From the NCBI RefSeq assembly GCF_014203665.1, contig NZ_JACHJN010000001.1, positions 248,001 to 312,000 on the forward strand: 64,000 nucleotides of DNA, written 5' to 3'. This document shows, one piece after another, positions 18,599-27,500 of the stretch. A program made the position numbers and the translations under genes. The DNA is from Saccharothrix tamanrassetensis. GTDB taxonomy: Bacteria > Actinomycetota > Actinomycetes > Mycobacteriales > Pseudonocardiaceae. The notes below the pieces were generated by a model, which was not told where the DNA came from, made no database searches, and saw only the letters and a program-made list of their open reading frames with translations. Position 1 is the stretch's first letter. Each line of letters begins with the position of its first letter.

Positions 18599-18994
18599 TC
18601 AGGGCCGGACCGCGACCGCGTCCACCTCGAACTTCATGCCCGGCAACGCGAGCGTCGCCACCCCGAGCAGGGTCTGCGCGGGCGGCTCGGCGCCCCAGAC
18701 CTCCCCGACCGCCCGCGACCAGACCTCCAACTTGTCCTGGTCGTGGTCGACGATGTAGCTGCCGAGCCGGACGACGTGACCGAAGTCCAGTCCCACCGCC
18801 CGCAGCGCGGTGCCGAGATTGGCCAGTGACTGCCGGACCTGCTCGGCGAAGTCGTCGGACACGACCTGACCGTCCGGGCCCGACGCGTACTGCCCGGCGA
18901 TGAACACCACGTCGCCGGAAGTCGCGGCGACGTGGCTGTACCCGAAGCCGACCGGATCGTGCAGACCCTCGGGGTTGATGATGTCGTGCGGCAT
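18599..18994 (-). CDS. RidA/YjgF/YER057c/UK114 family protein
   Basis: The protein has 131 residues, the standard length for the family of trimeric reactive-imine deaminases. Family features are SGDVVFIAGQYASGPDGQ, a helix QVRQSLANLGTALRAVGLDFGHVVRL, and EPPAQTLLGVATLALPGMKFEVDAVAV with the conserved final strand. ATG at 18994 has GAAGGGAAG just upstream. RidA paralogues hydrolyse enamine/imine by-products of PLP enzymes. This copy may be housekeeping or may serve the neighbouring NRPS region; nothing in the sequence decides. Confidence 0.85.
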   Translation of the reverse strand: MPHDIINPEGLHDPVGFGYSHVAATSGDVVFIAGQYASGPDGQVVSDDFAEQVRQSLANLGTALRAVGLDFGHVVRLGSYIVDHDQDKLEVWSRAVGEVWGAEPPAQTLLGVATLALPGMKFEVDAVAVRP

Positions 18995-19102
18995 GGCACT
19001 TCCCTTCGTCTCGTGCTGAACCCTACCCACGGACCGTGTGCCGGACGGCTGCTCCAGGACGTTCCACCAGGGCCGGGACGACGTCTCGCACGTCCACGAC
19101 CG

Positions 19103-19125
19103 CGCGGAACCGGTTCGGTTCCGCG
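19103..19125. promoter_or_regulatory. Perfect inverted repeat with 10-base arms
   Basis: CGCGGAACCG (19103-19112) and CGGTTCCGCG (19116-19125) are exact complements around GTT. It lies in the 319-base gap between the divergent ridA-like gene and the EntS-like MFS gene, which contains no other supported gene. It could be an operator for the MFS gene or an RNA hairpin in a leader. No regulator is adjacent. Confidence 0.5.
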
Positions 19126-19313
19126 AACTGCCGGACTAATCGGGTCGACCATTCGGCATCGGGGGAAATGAATAGCCGATAACCGGTCGTGGTATGGACT
19201 CCGGGCAGCGCGGAACACCGATCAGGCGCGATCGGTGCGATTTGACGAATTCGCCCGGAACCCGCGATGATCGGTGTACTCGATTCGTCGCGCCCGACAG
19301 GGGGAACCTGCTG

Positions 19314-20612
19314 GTGTCGAAATTCCTGAACCGGTTTGTCGTCGACGTCAGCCCACTGCGGGAACGACCCGACTACCGGCTCATCTTCACCGGTTACCTC
19401 ATCTCCGTCCTCGGCAGTCAGATGGCCACCGTCGCCATCGCCTACCAGGTCTACGTGACCACCGGGTCGTCGTGGATGGTCGGACTGCTCAGCGTGGTGG
19501 AACTGGTCCCGCAGGTGTTCGGCATGCTCCTGGGCGGTGTGGTCGCCGATCGGATGGACCGCCGCCGACTGCTGCTGGTCCTGCAGTGCGCCTCGGTGTT
19601 GACCTCGGGCGGGCTCGCGATCGTGGCGCTGGGTGCCACCACCCCGTTGACGGCGGTGTTCGTCCTGGTGGCCGTGCGGGCGCTGCTCGGTGGCCTGGCG
19701 GCGCCGGCGTACACCGCCGCGAGCGCGCGGGCGGCCGGTCCCCGGCTGCTCCCCGCCGCCGCGGCCCTCAACGCCATCGTGATCCAGGCCGGTGTGTTCA
19801 TCGGACCCGCGATCGGCGGTGTGCTGATCGGGCGAACCGGCCTGCCGTGGGTGTACCTGCTGGACATGGCCACGTTCGGGGCGTTCGCGGTGCTGTTGCT
19901 GCTGACGAAACCCGCACCGCCCGAACGGGCCGAGGCCGAAGACCACGGCGCGGGACTGGCCGGTATCGGCCGATCACTGCTGCGCGGTCTCAAATTCACC
20001 AAGGACCAGCCCATTCTGCGCGGTGTGATGCTGATCGACCTGAACGCGATGGTGTTCGGCATGCCCCGGGCGCTGTTCCCGGCATTCGGCATGGCCGTGT
20101 TCGCCGCCGGGCCGGAGAGCGTCGGCCTGTTGTACGCCGCACCCGCCGCCGGTGCCCTGGTCGCGGCACTGGCCAGCGGCTGGGTCGGTCGGGTGCGCAA
20201 GCTGGGCCACCTCACCCTGTACGCGGTCGCCGCCTGGGGTGCCGCGATCGCCGTGTTCGGTCTGGTCACGTCGTTCCCGGTCGCCCTGGTCGTGCTCGCC
20301 GTCGCCGGGGCCGCCGACGTGGTGTCCGAGATGTGCCGCAGCACGCTGGTGCAGCGCTCGGTCCCGGACCGGCTGCGCGGCCGGGTCAGCGGGCTGTGGC
20401 TGGCCCAGACGAACGCGGCTCCCCGGCTCGGCGACGCCAGGGCCGGCGCGGTGGCCGGCCTGGCGTCCCCGGCGCTGGCCGCCCTGTCCGGCGGCCTGCT
20501 GTGCATCGTCGGCGTCGTGCTGTGCGCCTGGCTGCTGCCCGAACTCCGCAAGGCGGTCAACACCGAGGAGGACCCGTCGCCCCGGGCCGCCGAGCCCGCC
20601 CCGCACGAGTAG
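19314..20612 (+). CDS. MFS exporter, EntS (enterobactin exporter)-like
   Basis: The protein has 432 residues and twelve predicted transmembrane segments. It belongs to the DHA3/EntS branch: RPDYRLIFTGYLISVLGSQM opens TM1, GGVVADRMDRRRLLL is motif A, and VQRSVPDRLRGRVSGLW is the second-half counterpart. GTG 19314 has AGGGGGAA 7 bases upstream. It faces the nine-gene NRPS operon tail to tail with only 16 bases between the stops, and members of this branch often export NRPS siderophores or peptides. It is the likely exporter of the NRPS product, by position only. Confidence 0.85.
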   Translation: MSKFLNRFVVDVSPLRERPDYRLIFTGYLISVLGSQMATVAIAYQVYVTTGSSWMVGLLSVVELVPQVFGMLLGGVVADRMDRRRLLLVLQCASVLTSGGLAIVALGATTPLTAVFVLVAVRALLGGLAAPAYTAASARAAGPRLLPAAAALNAIVIQAGVFIGPAIGGVLIGRTGLPWVYLLDMATFGAFAVLLLLTKPAPPERAEAEDHGAGLAGIGRSLLRGLKFTKDQPILRGVMLIDLNAMVFGMPRALFPAFGMAVFAAGPESVGLLYAAPAAGALVAALASGWVGRVRKLGHLTLYAVAAWGAAIAVFGLVTSFPVALVVLAVAGAADVVSEMCRSTLVQRSVPDRLRGRVSGLWLAQTNAAPRLGDARAGAVAGLASPALAALSGGLLCIVGVVLCAWLLPELRKAVNTEEDPSPRAAEPAPHE

Positions 20613-20628
20613 GAACCGCCGGTCGGGT

Positions 20629-21495
20629 TCACCCCGCCCGGTGCTCCTCCACCGCCCGCACGGCCGACGGCACGTCGCCGTAGCGCTCGGTCAGGGCCGA
20701 GATCCAGCGCTCCAGCCCCATCCCCACGCACGCCGAGTAGGCGAACCCGCTGTCCGGCAGGGTGATGTCGCACCGTTCGGCGAAGAAGTTGCGGTGGAAG
20801 TTCACCGACGCGATCGCCACCCCCCGCGCACTGGCGAGCTCCTGCTTGACCGGGATCAGCCGCTGCATCGCCGCCCTCGGCCCGTCCGAGTCGAAGAACG
20901 GGTCGGTCGCGTTGCGCAGCGCCGCGCCCAGGTCGAGTGCCTCGGCGAACGCGGTCAGCCGCTGCCGGGCCTGCTCGACGAACTCGCCCACCTCGTCGGG
21001 TCCGCCGATCCGGATGATCTCCCGCATGGTGAAGCCGAGCAGCCGGTCCAGTCCGACGTACTCGGTCTCCTGCCGGAAGCACCGACCACGGGTGGTGACC
21101 GTGACCGTACCGTCCACTGTGGACCCCGAGAGGCCGAAGTAGACGTTGTAGCAGGCCGCGGACGGCAGGACGTACCCGCTGTCGGCGAGCCGTTCGGCGC
21201 TCACCGTGTCGCGGTCCGCGGTGTGCCCGGCCATGTCGGCGAGCCCGTCGGGACGCAGCCCGGCCACCATCATGCCCAGCTGGGGAAAGTTGTCGAAGTA
21301 GTCGATCCGCTTGAGGTCGGCGACCCGCAGCAGCGGAGGGTAGGACACCTCGTCGGCCCCGAAGTCCCCCGCCCAGTCCAGGAAGCACGCGTCCAGCAGC
21401 TCCACCAGCCGGATCGCGTCCGGGCCGATCGTCGCCAGGCCGCCGGTCGCGCCGGCGACCGGCACCAGGCCCTCCCGTTGCGTGGGCACGGTCAC
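20629..21495 (-). CDS. SerRS-like amino acid:[carrier protein] ligase
   Basis: The protein has 288 residues and is a class II aminoacyl-tRNA synthetase catalytic core without a tRNA-binding domain. Motif 2 lies around Cys139-Glu143 (RCFRQETEY) and motif 3 is GMGLERW (Gly258-Arg263). Cys115 (LPSAACYN), Glu159 (GFTMREII) and Cys256 (AYSACVG) match the Cys/Glu/Cys zinc site of archaeal-type SerRS relatives that aminoacylate a carrier protein's phosphopantetheine instead of tRNA. The gene for a small carrier protein lies immediately upstream; GTG 21495 overlaps its stop (GTGA), with GTG 21489 as an alternative. It would adenylate a small amino acid (Gly or Ala in known members) and load it on that carrier. 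The amino acid cannot be read here. Confidence 0.87.
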   Translation of the reverse strand: MTVPTQREGLVPVAGATGGLATIGPDAIRLVELLDACFLDWAGDFGADEVSYPPLLRVADLKRIDYFDNFPQLGMMVAGLRPDGLADMAGHTADRDTVSAERLADSGYVLPSAACYNVYFGLSGSTVDGTVTVTTRGRCFRQETEYVGLDRLLGFTMREIIRIGGPDEVGEFVEQARQRLTAFAEALDLGAALRNATDPFFDSDGPRAAMQRLIPVKQELASARGVAIASVNFHRNFFAERCDITLPDSGFAYSACVGMGLERWISALTERYGDVPSAVRAVEEHRAG

Positions 21496-21728
21496 CGCAC
21501 CAGGAAGTTGTCGTTGATCATGCGGAGGGTCCGGAAGGACTCCAGCTGCACGTCGTCGGACAGCAGCGGCTCGCCCCTCAGCTCCTCCACGAACAGCAGG
21601 AGGGAGATGAACTCCAGCGAGCTGACGATCCTGCTGTCGATGATGTCCAGGTCGAGGTCGATGTCCTCCAGCTCCGGGTGCTTGTCGAGCACCCACTTGC
21701 GCAGTTCGTCGAGACCGCCGTCGTTCAT
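21492..21728 (-). CDS. Free-standing aminoacyl carrier protein
   Basis: The protein has 78 residues. Ser37 in SRIVSSLEF is the predicted 4'-phosphopantetheine site; the residue before it is Ser instead of the usual Asp. The arrangement D-S-R-x-x-x-S-[LF]-x-F is the type found next to SerRS-like carrier-protein ligases, and the same layout (ESRLVDSLSF) recurs in the carrier protein at 63738-63983. ATG 21728 has GAGGAG 9 bases upstream; an ATG at 21737 abuts the same site and is less likely. It is encoded between the P450 and the ligase, so its aminoacyl thioester may be the P450 substrate and a donor to the NRPS. Confidence 0.85.
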   Translation of the reverse strand: MNDGGLDELRKWVLDKHPELEDIDLDLDIIDSRIVSSLEFISLLLFVEELRGEPLLSDDVQLESFRTLRMINDNFLVR

Positions 21729-21775
21729 CGTCGTCATCTCCTCAGCGAAGTGGTCCACCGACAGGGAATTCCGGG

Positions 21776-22948
21776 TCACCGGCGACGCAGCCGCACCGGG
21801 AGGCGCGGCGCCCGGCGGAAGATGTGGCCGCTGATCCGGGGCAGCGGACCGACCACCTCGGGCTCCGCGAACCGCTCCCGCAGCGCGCCCAGCAGCGTCT
21901 GGAACTCGCGCTCGGCCAGGAACATCCCCGGACACGCGTGCTGGCCGACCCCGAAGGTCAACGCCCCGCGCTCACCGCGCCCGAGCCGGAACCGCTCGGG
22001 TGCGGTGAACACCCGCTCGTCCCGGTTGGCGCTGGCGATGGACAGCAGCACCGGGCTCCGCCTGCCGATCGACGTGCCGGCGACCACCAGGTCCGTCGCG
22101 GCGAACCGCAGCACGGAGTGCAGCGGCGGCTCCCAGCGCAGGCTCTCCTGGATGGCGGGCGTGGTGGCGTCCGGATCGCGCCAGACCCGCGCCAGCACGT
22201 CCGGGGAGCCCAGCAGGCAGTGCACGATGTTCGAGATCGCCGAGACGCTGGTCTCGGTGCCCGCCACCAGCATCAGCATGATGGAGCCGAGCAGTTCCGG
22301 CTCCCCGATGCCCGCGGAGCGGGTGGTGTCGGGATCCCGGAGCCGGTCGATGATCGAGCCGGCGGGCAGCCGGTCGCGGTCGGCCAGCAGCGCCCGGAAG
22401 TAGTCCTCCACCACCTGCCTGGCCTTGTGCGCCGGTTCGACGTCCCCCTTCGGGTAGTCGAGCACCCGGACGATCGGCCGCATCTGCTCGTAGAGCCACG
22501 GCGCGTCGTCCGGCGGGATGCCCATCAGCCGGCACACCACCCCGTACGGCACGGCGACCGCGACCCGCGAGACGAGGTCGACCTCCTCGTCCTCCGGCAG
22601 GGCGTCGACCACCGAGTCCACCACCGGCTTGATCACCTCCCGCAGGTGGTCGGCCACCGCCGACGCGCCGAAGAACGGGTTGACCAGCCGCCGCAACGTG
22701 CGGTGCGCCTCCCCGTCGGTGTCGAGCATGTTCCGGCCGAACATCAGCCTGCTGGCCCGCAGCGGGAAGTCCGCCGCGAGGTCGGCGCGGGCCAGCCCGT
22801 CGCGCACGTCGGCGTGGGCGGCCACCACGTAGCAGCCGCTGGGCTCGGAGAAGTGGACGGGCTCGGTGGCACGCAGGTGCGCGTAGACCGGCCACGGGTC
22901 GAGCAGGAACTCGTCCCGGGTGAAGTCGACGGCGTGCGGGGCGCTCAT
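21776..22948 (-). CDS. Cytochrome P450 monooxygenase
   Basis: The protein has 390 residues, a soluble bacterial class I P450. The I-helix oxygen-activation motif is LVAGTETS, the K-helix is ESLRW (ExxR), and the haem-binding loop is FGVGQHACPG with Cys339 as thiolate ligand. It needs ferredoxin and reductase partners, which are not encoded here. ATG 22948 overlaps the GAF gene stop (ATGA). Its neighbours are a carrier protein and a carrier-protein-loading ligase, and several P450s in NRPS pathways hydroxylate amino acids tethered to a carrier, so beta-hydroxylation of the loaded amino acid is a reasonable hypothesis. Late tailoring is the alternative. Confidence 0.93.
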   Translation of the reverse strand: MSAPHAVDFTRDEFLLDPWPVYAHLRATEPVHFSEPSGCYVVAAHADVRDGLARADLAADFPLRASRLMFGRNMLDTDGEAHRTLRRLVNPFFGASAVADHLREVIKPVVDSVVDALPEDEEVDLVSRVAVAVPYGVVCRLMGIPPDDAPWLYEQMRPIVRVLDYPKGDVEPAHKARQVVEDYFRALLADRDRLPAGSIIDRLRDPDTTRSAGIGEPELLGSIMLMLVAGTETSVSAISNIVHCLLGSPDVLARVWRDPDATTPAIQESLRWEPPLHSVLRFAATDLVVAGTSIGRRSPVLLSIASANRDERVFTAPERFRLGRGERGALTFGVGQHACPGMFLAEREFQTLLGALRERFAEPEVVGPLPRISGHIFRRAPRLPVRLRRR

Positions 22949-23598
22949 CGCCCGGCCAGTGCCTGGCGCAGCCGCGAGACTTCCACGGTCGTGCCGATCT
23001 GACGGGCCAGTTCCTCCGCGAGGGCCACGTCGGCGGCGCCGAACTCCGCCTTCTTCCGCACCCCGGCCCGCACCAGGGTCAGCACCCCGAACACCTGGCC
23101 GCGCACCACGAGCGGGACCAGCAACGCCGAGAGCACCCCGCGCTCCTCCGCTTCGGCCAGTGACGCCGCCGCGACCGAGCCGGATGGGGCGTACACCGCG
23201 GTCCGGCGCGCGGCCAGGACATCGGGCGTCCGGTCGCCGCGTCCCGCCGCACCGTCGTCCAGGAAGTCGAGCTGCGAGTCGACCACCGCCGGATCGAGGC
23301 CGGCCACGTGCTCGCGGGTGGACTCGACCAGCTCTTCCCCCTCCACCAGGGAGATCCGGCCGATGTCGGCCAGAAACGCCACCGAGGCCCGCGTCACGTC
23401 CCGCAGGGCGGCTCCGAGGTCCGGGGTGCGGGTCAGCGCGGCCCCGCAGTGCGCGAGGAACCCGAGTGCCTCCTCGGCGGACTTGCGTCCGACGATGTAG
23501 CGGATCGCGACGCCCCAGGTCTCCTGGGTGCTCGACGTGCTGGTTGTGGTGGACGTGCCCGCCGTGCCTGGTGTGCCTGCCGTGCTGTTGTTCGCCAT
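22945..23598 (-). CDS. GAF domain protein within the NRPS operon
   Basis: The protein has 217 residues. A 25-residue Ser/Thr/Gly-rich disordered head leads to a short helix (AIRYIVGRKSAEEALGFLAHCG) and a GAF fold from about residue 55 to 205, ending LSALLVPLVVRGQVFGVLTLVRAG ... FGAADVALAEELARQIGTTVE. That end is the classic GAF signature. There is no kinase, HTH or phosphatase output domain. It lies between the double-PAS gene (20-base gap) and the P450 gene (4-base overlap). A small-molecule or redox sensor role is typical of GAF domains; why one is cotranscribed with NRPS genes is not known. Confidence 0.82.
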   Translation of the reverse strand: MANNSTAGTPGTAGTSTTTSTSSTQETWGVAIRYIVGRKSAEEALGFLAHCGAALTRTPDLGAALRDVTRASVAFLADIGRISLVEGEELVESTREHVAGLDPAVVDSQLDFLDDGAAGRGDRTPDVLAARRTAVYAPSGSVAAASLAEAEERGVLSALLVPLVVRGQVFGVLTLVRAGVRKKAEFGAADVALAEELARQIGTTVEVSRLRQALAGR

Positions 23599-23617
23599 GT
23601 CCGCGCTCGCTTCCCGC

Positions 23618-24544
23618 TCAGTCGTTGCGTGGCCAGCCGAAACCGCTCGGCACGGTGAGTTCGGCGTCCGGGTCGTGGTCGGCGAACAGGAAGCAGCGGG
23701 TGTTCTCGAACCGGCCGTCCTTGAGCCGCAGCCCGGAGTAGATGACCACCGGCTCCACGCCGCCGTCCTTGCGCAGCAGCCGCGCCCGGAAGTTGATCAC
23801 CGGTTCGCCCTCGACCAGCCTGCGCAGCAGGTCCTCCACGATCGCCTTGTTCGAGTGGATCTTGCGGACGTGGTGCCCGACGTAGTCGTCCCGGCTCTCC
23901 TGGTAGCCCAGCAGTTCGAGCTCGGCCTGGTTGGCGCGCAGGATCAGCCCGTTGAACCCGACGAAGTGCACCCCGGCGGGCGCGCCCTCGAAGAAGTCCT
24001 CCAGCTCGTCCAGGCGGGCCGGCTTCTCCTCCGGGGTGAGGCCGGCGAGCACGTCGTCCGCGTCGTGGTTGACCAGTTGCGCGCCCCAGATCGAGGCGTC
24101 CTCGTTGGTCCCCGGCTCGCCGTGCACCGCCAGGTGCGGGTTGACGCTGGGCAGCTGCGAGACCAGCCGGCGGCGCACGAACCACCGGGTCGCGGCCAGC
24201 CGGCCGTCGACGAACCGGCCGGACACGTCGATCAGCACGTCGCACGTCGAGCCGTCGGCGGTGCGCAGGGCCGCTTCGACGTTGTTCAGCCGCTCGCCGG
24301 CCGCCACCCGCTCCAGCACCGACCGGGCCAGTGCGGCGTCGTCGAAGAACTCCGCGAACGTCCTGCCGACGAACGCCTCCGGTCGGTCCAGCAGGCCCAC
24401 GATCTGGAGCACCGCGATGTTCGCGGACCGGATGGTGCCGTCCTCGCCGGTGATGTGCAGTCCCAGCGGTGCGTTGACGAAGAAGTCCTCCAACTGCTGG
24501 AGCCTGGCCAGGTCCTCGGTCGTCTGCTCGGTTGCTGAGCTCAC
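23618..24544 (-). CDS. Double PAS domain protein within the NRPS operon
   Basis: The protein has 308 residues with two PAS folds at about 18-125 and 175-290. The signature helix-strand elements are repeated: FFVNAPLGLHITGEDGTIRS and FFEGAPAGVHFVGFNGLIL, each followed by an alanine-rich helix and a PAS beta-scaffold (FENTRCFLFADHDP at the end). No histidine kinase, GGDEF, EAL or HTH domain is attached. GTG 24544 overlaps the upstream NRPS stop (GTGA). PAS domains bind haem, flavin or small ligands. With a GAF protein and a P450 next door it could sense redox state or bind an intermediate, but it could also be a scaffold. The role is unknown. Confidence 0.83.
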   Translation of the reverse strand: MSSATEQTTEDLARLQQLEDFFVNAPLGLHITGEDGTIRSANIAVLQIVGLLDRPEAFVGRTFAEFFDDAALARSVLERVAAGERLNNVEAALRTADGSTCDVLIDVSGRFVDGRLAATRWFVRRRLVSQLPSVNPHLAVHGEPGTNEDASIWGAQLVNHDADDVLAGLTPEEKPARLDELEDFFEGAPAGVHFVGFNGLILRANQAELELLGYQESRDDYVGHHVRKIHSNKAIVEDLLRRLVEGEPVINFRARLLRKDGGVEPVVIYSGLRLKDGRFENTRCFLFADHDPDAELTVPSGFGWPRND

Positions 24545-27500
24545 AATGTCCCCTCGTGGTCGGTCGGGTCGGTGTTCGTGGCCTGCGGCGCGTGCTCGAC
24601 CGCCTCGGCGAGCGCGCGGACCGTGCGGAGGTCGAAGAAGCGCTGGAACGGGATCTCGACGCCGAGCGACTCGCGCACCCGGCCCAGCACCCGCATGGCG
24701 AGCAGCGAGTGCCCGCCCAGCGCGAAGAAGTCGTCGGCCGGGCCGACCTGGTCGGTGGCCAGCAGCTCGCCCCAGATCGCGGCGATCGCGCGCTGCACGG
24801 CGGTTTCCGGCCGGCCGGCCGGGACCGGCGGCGCCTCCCGGCCGGCCTCGGCCAGCGCCCGGCGGTCGAGCTTGCCGCTCGGGGTCGACGGGAGTTCCGC
24901 GACGACCCGGATCGCCGAGGGCACCTGGTGGGCGGGCAGCAGTCGTCCCAGGAAGTCCAGCAGCTCCCCCGGTGTCGGCGCTGCCGACGGCGCGGGCACG
25001 ACCGCGCACACCAGTCGGGTGCCGCCCGGCGCGTCGACCGCGACGACCGCCGCCCGGGCCACGTCCGGGTGGGTCAGCACGGCGTGCTCCACCTCGGCCG
25101 GGCCGACCCGGAACCCGCGGACCTTCACGGTTCCGCCGTCCCGGCCCAGGAACTCGATGGTGCCGTCGTGCCGGCGGCGGCCCCGGTCGCCGGTCTCGTA
25201 CAGCCGGCCGGGGGCGAACGGGTTCGGCCGGAACCGGTCGTCCGGGTCGAGGTAGCCGTCCGCCAGGGCGGCGCCGCCGACGTGGATCCGGCCCGGCATC
25301 CCCACCGGAACGGGGCGCAGCGACGGATCCAGCACGTACACCGAGGTGTTCGCGATCGGCCGCCCGATCGGCACGGTGGCCGCGTCGCCCAGGTCGGCGG
25401 TGTCGAACCAGGTGCAGTCCGCCGCGACTTCGGTGGACCCGTACAGGTTCCACAGCGCGGCACCGGGCACCTGGCGGTGGAACCGCCGCACCAGCTCCAC
25501 CGGCACCGCCTCGCCGCTGGTGATCCAGTGCCGGAGCCGGGGCAGCCGGTCGCCGAGGTCGGGGAACGCGTCCAGCAGCGCGTGCAGCAGCGACGGCACC
25601 AGGGTGATCCGACTGACCTGGTGCCCGGCGAGGCTGCGGACGAGCGCTGCGCCGTCACGCACCACGTCGTCGGACAGCACCACCGTGGGCACGCCTCGGA
25701 GCAGCCCTCCGAACATCTCCCACTGCGAGTCCACGAACCCGAGCGCCGTCTTGTGGACGCACACCTCGCCCGCCTCGAAGGGCCGTTCGTCCCACATCCA
25801 CGCCAGGCGGTTGACGGTGGCCGAATGCACGCCGCGCACGCCCTTGGGCCTGCCGGTGGAGCCCGACGTGTAGAGCACGTAGGCCAGTCCGTCGGGCGCG
25901 TCCGCCGGTGGCGGCGGGGTCGCGGGTCGACGTTCGAGTCCGGCCGCGTCCACCGCGATCGTCGGCAGGTCGTGTCGTGGCAGGCCGTCCCGGTCGTCCG
26001 TGGTGGTCAGCACCAACCGGACGGGTGCGTTCTCCAATGGCCACGCGAGGTGTGCCGCCGGGTAGGCCGGGTCGAGCGGCAGGTACGCCCCGCCCGCCTT
26101 CAGCACGGCGAGCACGCTGACCACCGACTCCACGGACCTCCGCTGGTGCACGGCGACCAGAACGCCGCCCTTGATCCCGTTCTCCCGCAGCAGGTTCGCC
26201 AACCGGTTCGAACGCTCGTCCACCTCGCGGTAGGACAGCACCACATCCGCCACGAGGGCGGGTGCGTCCGGCGTCCGGGTGGCCTGCTCGGCGAACAGCT
26301 CGTGCAGTAGACGGTCCGGTACCGCCAGCGGACGGCCCGCGGCGGACGACGGGACGTCGTCGGTGAGCACCAGCCGCGACAACGGCTCGTCCGGCGCGTC
26401 CAGTGCCGCGCCGATGAGGCTGTCCAGGTTGTCGGCGAACCACCCGGCGCCGTCGTCGGTGAACAGGTCCTTGCTGTACTCCAACGCGCAGCGGTAGCCG
26501 TCCGCCTCCCGCACGGACAGCGCCAGGTCGAACCTCGCCGTCTCGCGTTCCACCCGCAACGGGCCGACGTCGAGCCCGTCCAGCCGCCACGGCACCGGGT
26601 TGGCGTTCTGGTAGGTCAGCATCACCTGGACCACCGGGTCGCGCACGGGATCGCGGTTCGGCGCCAGCCGTGCCACCAGCTGGTCGAACGGCAGGTCCTG
26701 GTGCGCGAACGCGTCCACGTAGCTCGCGTGCACCCGCGTGAGCAGGTCGCGGAACGAGGGATCGCCGGAGAGGTCCACCCGCAGCACCAACGTGTTGATG
26801 AAGCAGCCGACGACCTTTTCCAACTCGGCCCGGTTGCGGTTGGCCACCACCGTGCCGACCGCCAGGTCGTCCTGCTCGCTGTACCGGTGCAGCAGCGCGA
26901 AGAGGCCCGCCAGGAAGAACACGAACGGCGAGACGTCCTCCCGCCGCACGAACTCGTCGAGCCGTGCCGCCCGGGCGCCGGTCAACGTGAACCTGGTCCG
27001 ACCGCCGCGGTGGCCGCGCCGTGCGGGCCGTGCCAGGTCCGAGGGCGGCGCGCTCACCGGAGGCAGCCCCGCCAACCGTTCCCGCCAGTGCCGGACCAGC
27101 CCGTCGAGCGACTCGCCGGTCAGCGCTTCCCGTTCCCAGCGGGCGAAGTCCGCGTACCGGACGGCCGGTGCGGCCGGTGTCCCGCCCCGGTAGCTCTCGG
27201 CGAGCTCGCCGGCCAGGATGCCGAGCGACCAGCCGTCGCTGACGACGTGGTGCAGGCACAGCACGAGCGCGTGCCGGTCGGGGCCTGCCCGCAGCAGCCG
27301 TGCGCGGAACAGCGGACCCTCCGCCAGGTCCATCGGTTCGGCGACGATCTCGGCCGCGCGCCCCGCCAGGTCGGCCACCTGCTCCACCCGCAGCGGTGTC
27401 GGCCGGAACGGCGTCACCCGCGCCACCGGCTCCGAGTCGACCACGGGGAACGTCGTCCGCAGCACGTCGTGCCGCTGCACCAACGAGTTCAGCGCGACCT

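Noticed and set aside
19023-19200. A minus-strand frame with protein-like sequence between ridA-like and the MFS gene.
   Set aside because: No start codon in frame, and codon use (TTA, CTA, ATT) is unlike the genome; regarded as non-coding promoter DNA.
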